From: Nemertoderma westbladi
Taxonomy: Eukaryota; Xenacoelomorpha; Nemertodermatida; Nemertodermatidae
Assembly: GCA_032718475.1 (NCBI GenBank)
Contig: JAUCBJ010005124.1
Location: 1 to 51,364 of the forward strand
Direction: 5' to 3'
DNA: 51,364 nucleotides
Position numbers and translations under genes: made by a program. The notes beneath the pieces are model-generated. The model was given only the letters and a program-made list of their open reading frames with translations. It was not told the origin of the DNA and searched no databases. Below, in pieces: positions 20,371 through 29,925 of the stretch (the first letter of the stretch is position 1; each line of letters begins with the position of its first letter).

Positions 20371-21561
20371 TCAATTGTTTAAGCCATACCGATTGGGAGG
20401 TTTAGATACGCGTCCCACTCGCGTAGTATAATTGATAGGGTTTAAACTATATTGATCGCCATTAGCTTGCATCACATTTCCGTCTACTTGATCGTCAATA
20501 AGTTCAATTCCAGTATGGGTTTCTTCATCACTATCATTATCTTCATTAACTATGGGCCGCAACCCTTCAATTATAGCTGGCTCTAATAGTTCTGTTCTTT
20601 CATAGTCTGCTCCAGCTTTACGAACATGCTGCCTATGACGTCTATAACCATCAACAACCACGGACCAAGAGTCTGGAATTGAATCAATTCTCAAGGGACC
20701 TCTCCAAACCTTATTACATCGTACTGTCTTTGCGGGTTTCACATACACCATATCCCCCACATTAAAATCACATATAATTTCATTGTCTTCTAATTTTTGT
20801 TCTGTTATACCCGGCAATTTTTGAATATGGTTTTCCGCCAACAATTTATATGGTGGGTCGCCTCCATGAGGTGCTGTTCTATTATACCAAAACGATATTT
20901 GAACCGGGTCTTTTCGTGCCCTGGCCGCCCAAGCCTTTATAGTCCGGTGTGACCTCTCAACTGGGTTCCCCTGTGGCCTGTAAGCACATGACGGTTTATT
21001 CTTCACCTCCCATCGTTTTAGAAACGCTTTGAACTCCTTACTGCGAAAAGCTGGACCATTATCATCTATTACTTCCTCTGGTGGTCCCCATTCCACAAAC
21101 ACTTGTTGTAATTCATTTATTAATGTTTGATGAGTCTGATTAGACACTTGCCGCCAAATTACAAATCCTGTTGCACAGTCAAGTATTGTTAGGTATTTTT
21201 TATTCTCATGTTCCGTAAAATCTGTAGATAGTCTCTCCCATCCTTTTTCAGTTTTACAGCTTCCTGAGGCCATTCTAATTGGAGTTGGATCGATCGATTT
21301 ACATCTCTCACAATCTAAACAACATTCTTTAATCCACTCCCTAGGAACATCAATTTCATCGAATTCCTGATCATTTTTACATAATATTTGAGTACGATCC
21401 GTACCTGTATGAGCAATTTGATGAATCTCTTTAATTCTCTCAATCACGCGTGCTTTGTTGCAAGGAACATTGTGTGCTTGTATTCCTATTCCTGCTATTT
21501 CCCTTATGTTTTTATTTTCGTCATTCCCCTTTACCATGATTTCGGAACTCTGGTTAAGCAA
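20371..21561 (-). CDS. Integrase ORF of the LTR element
   Basis: A zinc-binding region (HQIAHTGTDRTQILC ... CCLDCERC) is followed by the integrase core with D in LSTDFTEH, D in VIDDNGPAF and E in GNPVERSHRTIK, then a C-terminal DNA-binding-like module (NVGDMVYVKPAKTVRCNKVW) and an acidic tail. Integrates the cDNA. It overlaps the RNase H frame by about 31 bp and lies in the -1 frame relative to it. The first ATG in this frame within the overlap is at 21539, close to the upstream stop TAA at 21533-21531. It may be expressed by frameshift, by reinitiation, or be separated by a one-base mutation. Confidence 0.85.
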   Translation of the reverse strand: MLNQSSEIMVKGNDENKNIREIAGIGIQAHNVPCNKARVIERIKEIHQIAHTGTDRTQILCKNDQEFDEIDVPREWIKECCLDCERCKSIDPTPIRMASGSCKTEKGWERLSTDFTEHENKKYLTILDCATGFVIWRQVSNQTHQTLINELQQVFVEWGPPEEVIDDNGPAFRSKEFKAFLKRWEVKNKPSCAYRPQGNPVERSHRTIKAWAARARKDPVQISFWYNRTAPHGGDPPYKLLAENHIQKLPGITEQKLEDNEIICDFNVGDMVYVKPAKTVRCNKVWRGPLRIDSIPDSWSVVVDGYRRHRQHVRKAGADYERTELLEPAIIEGLRPIVNEDNDSDEETHTGIELIDDQVDGNVMQANGDQYSLNPINYTTRVGRVSKPPNRYGLNN

Positions 21562-23351
21562 TCTGCCAGGTTCTTAGTAGATGTAATTTGCTGTATTGTC
21601 ACTTTTATGCCATATTCATCCACCGTCCTCTTTAATAGCTCTAATCGTCTTCTTATTAGCATTTTTGATAGACCTTTTGTCTTCAAACGGTGCTCATCAT
21701 TCAACATTGATTTGATCCAACCATATGCTGAGCTCGAATCTGTATATATTGTAATTGTTTTAAGACCCCACTCAATAGCAATGTTTAACCCCTCAATGAT
21801 CGCAGTCAGTTCTGCTGCATTTATATGCTCAGGGTCATTGTCTTTTCTCAACCATGCTCTATCCTCGGCGACTACCCCACCAATCTTCACTAACGCCCCA
21901 ATGGCTATTGTACTTGCGTCGGCCCATACTTCTCCTACCTGAGTCTTCATTATTGGCCACTGACCTTGTGAGGGATCTACTTTATTGACTCTATCTACCA
22001 CCTCAATGAGTTTCTTTCTAGTGTTCTTACTGATAGAATCATCCATGCTAACTGATGATTCTTGGCGTTGTAGCCACCCACATGCAACGCGCAACCAACC
22101 AGAAATTAAATAATTACCTCGGAGTTGACCAATCACAGCCAATAATTTTCGATGTGTGACTGTCCCTTGAATAGATTCTATTGTCGGTAAATCGCTGTCT
22201 CTGATCCATCGACCATCCTTCACATACACTCCCAATATTCGAGCCCCATTTTTAACCTCCACTGGTTCTTTAGATTCAAGCCCAAATTTCTTCAAATGAT
22301 TTCTAACATCATCAGCTGTAATTCCAGAATCCAGGTCCACATAGACATCATCACGGAAACTTTCTGTGGCTCTCTCAATCTTCTCGTCTTGTTTTAGCAC
22401 AGTCTCTACAATATTGTCAAGTATCTTTGGTGCTTGGCCCAGTCCAAAATCAAGCTTGGTCATACAATATCGTTTGTCCTTATACTCAACAACTTGGTAT
22501 GGATGCAGTTTAGAATCCACATTGACCTGCATATAGGCCCACTTCAAGTCAATCAGTGCTGTCCTTTCACCCATGGTAGCCCACTTTCTCAGTTTCTCAA
22601 CACTGGCAGCTGATTCCGTTCCAGGTTCATTTATAATAAATTGATTCAATTCTCGAAAATCCATTATCGGACGTACTCGATCTTTTTTTGGTTCATTTTT
22701 GTGCATTAGAGGAATGAGTGCTTTTGTTTCCCCGTGAAATTCTTTTAACCATCCTTTCGATATCCATTCACCCATGCCAATATCAAACTTCTCCCGTAGT
22801 TCCTGGGGAATTTTGTACTGCTTTACTCTATTAGTCAGTTTGTCTGGGCTTTGTCCAGTGATGAATCTATACTCTGTTTCCCACGTCTGCCCATTAAATT
22901 GAGCCACAAAGTCGCGCTTTTCTATTGTAATCAAAGGTTCAGGATTAATATTTCCAACTGCACTCATTAATTGTAAATTTGGGACTGAATTAAACAGCAC
23001 ACTAACAGTGTCTTTCGGCCCACATTGAATGGAGATCCCACCCATTTTTTTTATAATGTTCCATCCTATAACTAAGTCTAAGCCCCCAACCATGTCTTCA
23101 ATAACTAAAAATTCACATTTAGGCAAAGTGACATTATTAATTCTAATTTGTGTTTCAATTGTCCCCATAATCATATCTGTTTTTGTACCATCTAACATTG
23201 AAATAGTGTTTCCAGCCATCTTTCGATCTAAAATCCCATTAATCCTAGCACTATATTTATATGAGACAATCGACTGACTACAACCAGTATCTATCAACCC
23301 ATCTACTGCAATTCCACCACATTCTGCCATTATAATTGGCAGATCGCCCAT
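21531..23351 (-). CDS. Protease-reverse transcriptase-RNase H ORF of the LTR element
   Basis: Aspartic protease near the N-terminus (GLIDTGCSQSIVS). RT includes VRPIMDFRELNQF, TALIDLKWAYMQV (motif A) and SFRDDVYVDLDSG (motif C, RDD in place of YxDD's first residues). RNase H includes WADAST, INAAELTAIIEGL and IYTDSSSAYGW. The frame is open upstream of this ATG across the end of gag to the GGGAAAC site, so the protein is probably made as a Gag-Pro-Pol fusion through -1 frameshifting. Ends in LADCLTRVPKSW. Confidence 0.9.
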   Translation of the reverse strand: MGDLPIIMAECGGIAVDGLIDTGCSQSIVSYKYSARINGILDRKMAGNTISMLDGTKTDMIMGTIETQIRINNVTLPKCEFLVIEDMVGGLDLVIGWNIIKKMGGISIQCGPKDTVSVLFNSVPNLQLMSAVGNINPEPLITIEKRDFVAQFNGQTWETEYRFITGQSPDKLTNRVKQYKIPQELREKFDIGMGEWISKGWLKEFHGETKALIPLMHKNEPKKDRVRPIMDFRELNQFIINEPGTESAASVEKLRKWATMGERTALIDLKWAYMQVNVDSKLHPYQVVEYKDKRYCMTKLDFGLGQAPKILDNIVETVLKQDEKIERATESFRDDVYVDLDSGITADDVRNHLKKFGLESKEPVEVKNGARILGVYVKDGRWIRDSDLPTIESIQGTVTHRKLLAVIGQLRGNYLISGWLRVACGWLQRQESSVSMDDSISKNTRKKLIEVVDRVNKVDPSQGQWPIMKTQVGEVWADASTIAIGALVKIGGVVAEDRAWLRKDNDPEHINAAELTAIIEGLNIAIEWGLKTITIYTDSSSAYGWIKSMLNDEHRLKTKGLSKMLIRRRLELLKRTVDEYGIKVTIQQITSTKNLADCLTRVPKSW

Positions 23352-23392
23352 TATTTTAGGGAAACGGCCACTAGCGCATATGCCGTTCCCCT

Positions 23393-24400
23393 CTACTCGT
23401 TTCCCTGGCTCTGTAGCCTTCCACTTGGCCGCATGGAACTATCTGCTCCAGGTATGTTTGCAGTACAGTTGCGAGCTATGTGGTCTGGTCCTCCACATCT
23501 AAAACAATTACTGGCAATCGAATCCCTATAGTTGTGGTAACTTGATTCTCCCCAACATTCTCGTGCATAGTGTCCACTTTTTCCACATCTGAAGCAGTTA
23601 ATCCCAAATCCTTGGCCTCGACCCCAGGATATATTTACTTGCCCTCGGCCAATTCTGAAATTTCCTCCATCTCTACCACGACCAGTTGTAAGATTGCCTA
23701 TCTCTCGTCCCCGACCGAAACTTATCCCATCTCGCTCTCGATGGAAACTTCCACCTCCTCGGGGATTTTGGAAATTTCCAGGAAATCCTCCAGCAGCTCC
23801 AACAGATCCCATTGGATACGGTAGGCCAGCAACTAATCCCCCTGCAGCTCCTACGGTGCCAGAATCCTTATGTTGTTCTGACAATAGTCTGCGGGCCTGA
23901 ACAATTAGGTTGTTCAGTTCCAATCCATCAACTAAAGCTTTGACCTCCCCAGCTATCCTTTCAGGAAGTCCACTGACGAACTGCAGAGCAATAATTCTTC
24001 TATTAGCTACAACTGTCTCTACCGCGTTTAGTTTTATTTCACCAGCCACTAATCCAAACAGTCGTTTTAAATCGGCTAGGTACGTATCCGCTGCCTCCCC
24101 ATCCTGCAGTTTCCGAATCTTAAACAGTTCGTAGGCAGTATACTCGTTAACAGCAAATGCAGATATTAATGCCTTCTTTATTAGGTCACACTCTTGCTTT
24201 TCGGCGTTAGATAATTGACTCACTACTTCATACGCTGGCCCATCTAACGACAATCGTAAATAAGTTGCCCGCGCCTCCTCTTTTAATCCAGCCTCGACCA
24301 CTAATACATCATAAGTGTCATTAAATATCGCCAGCCACTGACTCGGATCTGTACTACCACCATTATACTTCTTAACATAATCTGAGAGTTTTGGAGCCAT
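23393..24400 (-). CDS. Gag of the LTR element
   Basis: 335 codons. The N-terminal half is helical and capsid-like (WLAIFNDTYDVL, ATYLRLSLDGPAYEV, EYTAYELFKIRKLQDGEAAD, a gypsy Gag pattern). The middle is a Gly/Arg-rich linker (RGGGSFHRERDG, GRGREIG). Two CCHC zinc knuckles follow: CFRCGKSGHYAREC and CFRCGGPDHIARNC. ATG lies about 16 bp inside the 5' LTR. Assembles the virus-like particle and binds RNA. The stop is two codons after GGA of the frameshift site. Confidence 0.9.
   Translation of the reverse strand: MAPKLSDYVKKYNGGSTDPSQWLAIFNDTYDVLVVEAGLKEEARATYLRLSLDGPAYEVVSQLSNAEKQECDLIKKALISAFAVNEYTAYELFKIRKLQDGEAADTYLADLKRLFGLVAGEIKLNAVETVVANRRIIALQFVSGLPERIAGEVKALVDGLELNNLIVQARRLLSEQHKDSGTVGAAGGLVAGLPYPMGSVGAAGGFPGNFQNPRGGGSFHRERDGISFGRGREIGNLTTGRGRDGGNFRIGRGQVNISWGRGQGFGINCFRCGKSGHYARECWGESSYHNYRDSIASNCFRCGGPDHIARNCTANIPGADSSMRPSGRLQSQGNE
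23399..23405 (-). promoter_or_regulatory. -1 ribosomal frameshift heptamer G GGA AAC
   Basis: In the gag frame the minus strand reads CAG GGA AAC GAG TAG: the heptamer GGGAAAC is phased as X XXY YYZ one codon before the stop. Slipping back one base enters the frame that leads to the protease ORF without a stop. GGGAAAC is one of the canonical slippery sequences, known from gag-pro junctions of some retroviruses. Confidence 0.7.
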
Positions 24401-24415
24401 GTTGCCCGGTTAGCT

Positions 24416-24601
24416 TATAAGATATAATAAGTAATATCAATCACACACTTCTCCAGAATCAGGTTTATATTAACTCCTGCACTCAATACACCACCGGTAG
24501 GCCTACTCAGTCGTTCCACCCTAACTATCTACCTGTTTGAATTTACCGCCACCTTATATATATCGCAACTCAACCCACAGAGTCTCTTATTGTACCTTAT
24601 A
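24416..24601 (-). repeat. 5' LTR (186 bp)
   Basis: Partner of 20122-20307. Followed on the minus strand by AGCTAACCGGGCAAC and then the gag ATG; that short leader must hold the primer-binding site, though it does not start with the usual TGG. Confidence 0.9.
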
Positions 24602-24795
24602 GTCTTTATGATTTTATGACCTTGGGGGCCTAGCCACAAATAATATACATTAATTTGTACTTATATAATATACTGCAGATGGATATAATATAATTAATAT
24701 CCATTTAATTTAAAAGGAGATGTAAAATACTACAAACAAATGTAGTCCATATATCAAAATAAAAAGTTTGAAACCTGTATCAGAATTAGTGTTAA

Positions 24796-25482
24796 GGACA
24801 TGGGGGGGGGGGGGGAGGGGGTGGGGTTGCCTCATCATCCGTTCCCACTTCTCATGTTCTGGAAGACTGGTTGAGAAGTTTCATGTGGTTCTGATTGTGT
24901 GCTACTCTCTAACTAGTGTTGCCCCAGTAAAAGGGGGTGGAAAATTTCTACCACAATCTACAAGTAGCTACTGATTGGAGTAGCACGCATTCTTAACATT
25001 CCTGGGAGACTTTACTGCAAGTCACATCAATGCATTAATGCCAGTTACATTATGTATTAGTTGTTTGTCAGTCATATCCTGTGGAATGGCTCATATATGC
25101 AACAAATCTGCAACGATTTGAAAGATAATAGGAGCCATGTCTGCCGGTACCAACATCAAGAGAAAAGTGACGAATTAACTACTGTATATACTGGTACACT
25201 GGCGATTTTCATGACGGGATCTGAGTTGGCGAAGATCCCGACTGGTGTGTGTGTTTAAGTCTTACGGAAATACGCGTCGCCATGTCCGCTTGGCTACTGA
25301 AAGGCTGTGGTAGTTCTGAAAGGCCGGAGGCCGAATGAATAATTCGAAATATTTACGAACGAATAATTTAACCAACCCGACAGAGCTTCATGTGTCTGCT
25401 GGGAATTGCTTCATGGTCAAGGCATCACCTTCTAAACTGCTCGCCAACATGTTGAGTGAGACTCAACAGGGCTAGTGGGCTG
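24796..25482. other. Spacer
   Basis: No gene recognised. Starts with G-rich sequence (G14 at 24802-24815) next to the right TTAA of the PiggyBac-like element. Confidence 0.5.
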
Positions 25483-25486
25483 TTAA

Positions 25487-26900
25487 CCCTATTACCACTG
25501 GGGTGTTTTGACCATTAGCACCACTGGGGGGGGGCCGATTCGGCCCACCCACTATATTTTTGTAGTCGTCCAATGAAATCCTACAAAATTTGGGCTGTTG
25601 GTGAAACAACTATAGATGAACACTACCAAACCTTAAAAAGTTAAAATTTCATAAGCAGGGACTCATAATTTTGATGAAAAATAAAAGTAGTCCCAGGACA
25701 AAATTACAAAATTTTTCGTTTTCTAAAAACTTATAGTGTGGCAGTGTTGGCTAGATTTAGTAGGTTTTTCAAGACGCTGAATCGAATGTGCTTATATTCC
25801 ACTTCCAAAAATTGAAGTGGATGCTATTTTTCGTGCACCTAAGAAGTGGGCGTGGCACTTCAAATTTTGAAAAATTAGATATTCAGAAAATGCCCCTAAT
25901 TTTTTTATTTCAACGCATCTTTATGGGTTTTCTGGGCCGCTGAATCGATTGAAAGTAATATAGAAGCCTGAAGACTGAGTGGTTCGCCATTTTTGGTGCA
26001 CCAAAAATAGGGCGTGGCACTTCAAATTTTGAAAAATATGAGATTCGGAAAATACACTAAAGTTTTGATTTGCAAAGCATTTTTATAGGTTTTCTGGAGC
26101 GCTGAATCGATTGAAAGTAATATAGAAGCCTGAAGACTTAGAAGTTAGCCATTTTTTGAAATCAAAACTTTAGTGTTTTTTCCGAATAAAGTAATTTTGA
26201 AAATTTGTAGTGCCACGCCCTAATTTTGGTGCACCGAAAATTACGTACACAAAGGATTTGAGGCTTCTATATTACTTTCAATCGATTCAGCGCTCCAGAA
26301 AACCTATAAAATTAATTTGAAATCAAAACTTTAGTGAATTTTTCGAATCTCGTATTTTTCAAAATTTGAAGTGCCACGCCCTAATTTTGGTGCACCAAAA
26401 ATGGCGAACCACTAAGTCTTCAGGCTTCTATATTACTTTCAATCGATTCAGCGCTCCAGAAAACCTATAAAAATGCTTCGAAATCAGAACTTTAGTAAAT
26501 TTTCCGAATAAAATAATTTTGAAATTTTAAAGTGCCACGCCCTAAATTTGGTGCTCCAAAAATGACGTACCACTACACTTACATGCTTGTATAGAGCATT
26601 AGAGTGATCCAAACCAATAAAAATAAATAAAAATAGCCCAAACATAAATAATTACTAAATCACAAATGATTTTGTAAAATTCGAAAATTTCAAAAATTTT
26701 GGTGCTGGAGACCAAATTTTGAGGTGGCACCCACATCGAAAAGTAGAAATCCAATTGCAACGGCGTTTTTTGCAAAAGATGCAGTATTAAATTTGGCTAA
26801 TTCTCACAAAAAATTGGGCCGGTACGTAATGTGGTTGCATAGTTACAGCAACTAAAAACTAGGAAGGGGCCGATTCGGCCCCCCCCCAGTGGTAATAGGG
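25487..26900. mobile_element. Complete non-autonomous PiggyBac-type element (1.4 kb)
   Basis: TTAA at 25483-25486 is followed by CCCTATTACCACTGGGG; the right end is CCCCAGTGGTAATAGGG followed by TTAA at 26901-26904. Next to the termini both ends carry GGGGCCGATTCGGCCC. The interior is itself a foldback: blocks with GGCGTGGCACTTCAAATTTT and TTTTCTGGAGCGCTGAATCG run one way up to ~26150 and the other way after it. No ORF of note. CCC termini plus TTAA duplication fit the PiggyBac superfamily well. Confidence 0.9.
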
Positions 26901-27149
26901 TTAAGGCTAAATCTGTTTTTATTTGGACGTCAAAGGCAAACGTTTCATAATTTTATTTCATTTAATTGTTGTGCGAATTTTATAGACCTTGCAATTTTAC
27001 CACTTATATAATAAATATAATTATAATATAATAAATATAAATTAAAATATTTATATGCCAAGAGCAGGCCCGTAGCCAGGATTTTCAAAGGGCGTACACA
27101 TTTAGGCGTTACGTAACGTTTCTTCCCAAACCCCCACCCCCAACCCCCT

Positions 27150-27870
27150 GGCGGTGGGTCGATTCGGCCCCCCCGCTGTATTTTTGTTATCATCCAATAA
27201 AATCCTACGAAATTTGGGCTGTAGGTGAAAAAATTATCGAAGAAAATTTTCAAATCCAAAAAAATGAAAATTTCATAAGGTGGGTATAATAAATTTCATG
27301 AAAAATAGAAGTAGTCCTACGACAAAACATACATTTTTTTGATTTTCTAAAAACTAATAGTGTGGCATTGTTGGCTAGCATTAGTAGGTTTTTCACTACG
27401 CTGAATCGAATGTGATTATATTCCATTTCCGAAAATTGAACTGGATGCTATTTTTCGTGCACCTAAGAAGCAGGCATGGCACTTTTTTTATGGCAATTTT
27501 GAAAAATACGATATTCGGAAAATATCCCCATCTTTTGATTTCAACGTGTTTTTATAGGTTTTCTGGACCGCTGAATCGATTGAAAATATTATCGAAGCCT
27601 GAAGACTTAGTGGATCGTCCTTTTTGGAGCACCAAAATTAGGGTGTGGCACTTCAAATATTGAAAAATACGAGATTCAGAAAAGAAACCAAAGTTGAGAT
27701 TTCAACGCACATTTATAGGTTTTCTGAACTGCTGAATCAATTGAATGTATTATAGAATCAAAATTCTTTAATAGAGCACCAAAATTAGGGAGTGGCACTT
27801 ATTCAAATTTTGAACCGCAATTTTAGTACCACGCCCTAATTGTGGTGTACCAATAATGACGTAGCACTAA
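27150..27870. mobile_element. Truncated, diverged relative of the 25487-26900 element
   Basis: Starts at GGGTCGATTCGGCCCCCC and follows the same order (GTATTTTTGT, AATCCTAC, AATTTGGGCTGT, CTGAATCGA, GGCACTTCAA) in the same orientation as the first half of the complete copy. It is more diverged and its right terminus is missing. Confidence 0.75.
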
Positions 27871-28420
27871 GACTTGAACTATGTGCTTTCCCACCCACTA
27901 TTGGTTTAACCTGATTAATTATCACCTCGCCACTCCCTGTTAGCATTGCCCCTTGGTGCTAGCCTTACTAGCTTGTTTCTCCCTCTGAGGTGGTTTGACC
28001 TCTCACCTCTCTCTGTGGCTTACGGCGTGTATCCCCCCCCCCCCCCCCCCCAGTTGGTTATGAGGTGAGATTATTATCGGTAATCTCACATTGCCAACTA
28101 TATTGGTAAAATGCCACACTAACCCCATTTTCGGTGGGTAGTGCACAGAATTGAATCCGCTTACCTATCATATTATTTATTTTGCAGCTTGGATCACGAT
28201 TCGATATCAGGATCAACATATTGAACCAAACGCAATCTCGATCTTGAAATTCAAGGACGTTTTGGTTGAGTATAGTCTTACTGTTCTCCAAAATTACAGT
28301 CAGTATGTCCCACTAGTCTATTAATATTTCTTTATATTTCTCTCTCTCTCTCTATATATATATACACCATGTCTCCTGTAGTAAATTGTATAAATATCAT
28401 ATTGTATCATATATGGGTGT
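27871..28420. other. Spacer with homopolymer and microsatellite
   Basis: No convincing gene. Holds a 19-C run (28033-28051) and a (CT)n(AT)n tract at about 28337-28366. A 77-codon minus-strand frame at 28058-28291 is unremarkable. Confidence 0.4.
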
Positions 28421-28741
28421 TTGTATTGCAAAGTTCAGGTAGAAGATGTTCAATGTAGAATGAGAGCTAGTGCTTCATCAGGCGTTAGAGGACAGCCGCG
28501 CTGGGCTGTTGATGAATGTTCAGTACCGGTTGCTGAAATACAAACGACCCAATGGAGGAGTTGCTACGAGGATATAGTTCTCAGTCATTCTAGTGTACCT
28601 GTAGATGATGAAAGTGGGGATAGTGCTGGTAGGAGGGTACATGAACAGGAGGCTGCACAGGGGGGTATGGTAGGAGTAGGTTCAGCACACTATCTACTAT
28701 GTATTTCTATCATGCTCCACATTGCCAGAAGTGTAACTTAA
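28421..28741 (+). CDS. Candidate upstream exon of the Cys-rich gene
   Basis: Acceptor-like AAAGTTCAG is followed by an open frame reading MRASASSGVRGQPRWAVDEC, SVPVAEIQTTQWRSCYEDIV and HSSVPVDDESGDSAGRRVHE. It overlaps the next ORF in another frame between 28645 and 28741, so either splicing occurs within the overlap or a frameshift separates them. Unknown protein. Confidence 0.3.
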   Translation: MYCKVQVEDVQCRMRASASSGVRGQPRWAVDECSVPVAEIQTTQWRSCYEDIVLSHSSVPVDDESGDSAGRRVHEQEAAQGGMVGVGSAHYLLCISIMLHIARSVT

Positions 28742-29538
28742 AGCGCAGATTAAATGGAAGTAAATATTGTGCACGTTGTTTTATTATTCAACGTGAGCAA
28801 GAGAGGTCTAAATGTTGTAAGCCAAAACCTGTATTAAAAAAAGTTAAGAAAATTAGTTCAGATATTGATGAAACTGAAACTCTGCAGTCTGTCCCACTTC
28901 CTGGTCTAAAGAGAAAATGTAAAAACTGTTGTGTTTGTAGAAAACGCATAGCACGTGACTGCCTGTATTGTGGTACATGTGGCAACAAACTTAATAAGAA
29001 AAAGTTTGTTGCTAAGAAGTGCAGTAGCTCAACTGATGATAATGAACCTGTGTTAGAAGAGCCTACTATTGTGAGGGTGCCACAAAGCAAACGTTCTACA
29101 TTGGCTACCTGTGGTACTGTAGGCTGTTCCAACCATGTTGGAAAAGGAAGTACAAAGTGTAGACCCTGTTTGAATATTCAAAATAAGAAATATTGTAAGT
29201 GTGTAGAATGCAATAAAACACTGAGATATAAAGTAAATTTAAAGTATTGTAGAAATTGCATGAAGCATAAACGCTGGCTTGAAAGAGAAAGTTTATCAGA
29301 GAACAGTAATGTTTCTGTGAGTGATGAATCAATAAAAATCTTGCCTGATACACCAAAGAGAACTTGCAAATATTGCAGCAAAATTCTAACCCATCAATTT
29401 GTGCGGAAATTCTACAACAAAGTTTGTATGCAGAAACAAACAATGAAAGTTGGTAATAGTTCTGAGAGGGTCGATGTAGATGATACTGATAATGACACTG
29501 ATAATACTGACATATTACTAGATGCTGTGATTCCATGA
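28699..29538 (+). CDS. Cys-rich, multi-zinc-ribbon-like protein, unknown family
   Basis: 279 codons with at least eight CxxC pairs: CQKC, CARC, CCVC, CGTCGNKL, CRPC, CKCVEC, CRNCMKHKRW, CKYC, separated by basic stretches (KPVLKKVKKI, RLNGSKYC). The pattern suggests an array of zinc-binding ribbons linked by Lys-rich segments, perhaps nucleic-acid binding. The C-terminus is Asp/Asn/Thr-rich (DDTDNDTDNTD). The same frame continues after TGA at 29536-29538 for 59 more sense codons to TGA at 29716-29718 (CEVQGLNWQTFPCLPGKDVL, YIPKYHKQTPRSCKSFPC). No family recognised; no retroelement domain. Confidence 0.5.
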   Translation: MYFYHAPHCQKCNLKRRLNGSKYCARCFIIQREQERSKCCKPKPVLKKVKKISSDIDETETLQSVPLPGLKRKCKNCCVCRKRIARDCLYCGTCGNKLNKKKFVAKKCSSSTDDNEPVLEEPTIVRVPQSKRSTLATCGTVGCSNHVGKGSTKCRPCLNIQNKKYCKCVECNKTLRYKVNLKYCRNCMKHKRWLERESLSENSNVSVSDESIKILPDTPKRTCKYCSKILTHQFVRKFYNKVCMQKQTMKVGNSSERVDVDDTDNDTDNTDILLDAVIP

Positions 29539-29925
29539 ACTTGTGAAGTACAAGGTCTCAATTGGCAAACCTTTCCATGTTTACCAGGCAAAGACGTTTT
29601 ATACATACCAAAATACCACAAACAAACACCCAGATCATGTAAATCATTTCCTTGTAACTTTCGACTGACCATCTTAAGTTCTCCACAACCCTTTGATATA
29701 ACTGATTTATTGTGCTGAAAGTTTCACTTATTTCGAATATAGTTCACAAGTGTAGTTCGAGCTTCGTATTGTGCATTTTCAGATGAGGTTTGATGATTCG
29801 TTGGATATTCTTTAGATCCAGGTCTTTGTTGAGATATATCAATCTAGTCACCTCAGGTTCAGATTGATGATTATCTTTCAAAGCATACACAGCTACAACT
29901 ACACAGCTTTGAGAGATGCGCCCTG

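Larger units (their letters stand above)
20122..24601 (-). mobile_element. Young Ty3/gypsy-type LTR retrotransposon
   Basis: Flanked by 186-bp direct repeats with one mismatch. Orientation is minus: gag (23393-24400), protease-RT-RNase H (21531-23351), integrase (20371-21561), polypurine tract, 3' LTR. Near-identical LTRs and long open frames indicate a recent insertion. The LTRs begin and end TATAAG...CTTATA rather than TG...CA, and no clear duplication is visible outside them. It sits inside the PiggyBac-like element, downstream of the transposase remnant. Confidence 0.9.
18935..24791 (+). mobile_element. PiggyBac-like element with TTAA flanks, split by an LTR retrotransposon
   Basis: TTAA at 18931-18934 is followed by CACTAATTTTGG; at the other end CAGAATTAGTG is followed by TTAA at 24792-24795, so short inverted termini (CACTAATTYTG) abut TTAA on both sides. 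Subterminal copies of GATATATGGACTACATTTG lie near 19110 and, inverted, near 24737-24760. Inside, 19468-20030 encodes the N-terminal part of a PiggyBac transposase. Removing the 4,480-bp LTR insertion leaves about 1.4 kb, so the catalytic region has been lost. TTAA targeting is diagnostic for the PiggyBac superfamily. Confidence 0.65.
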
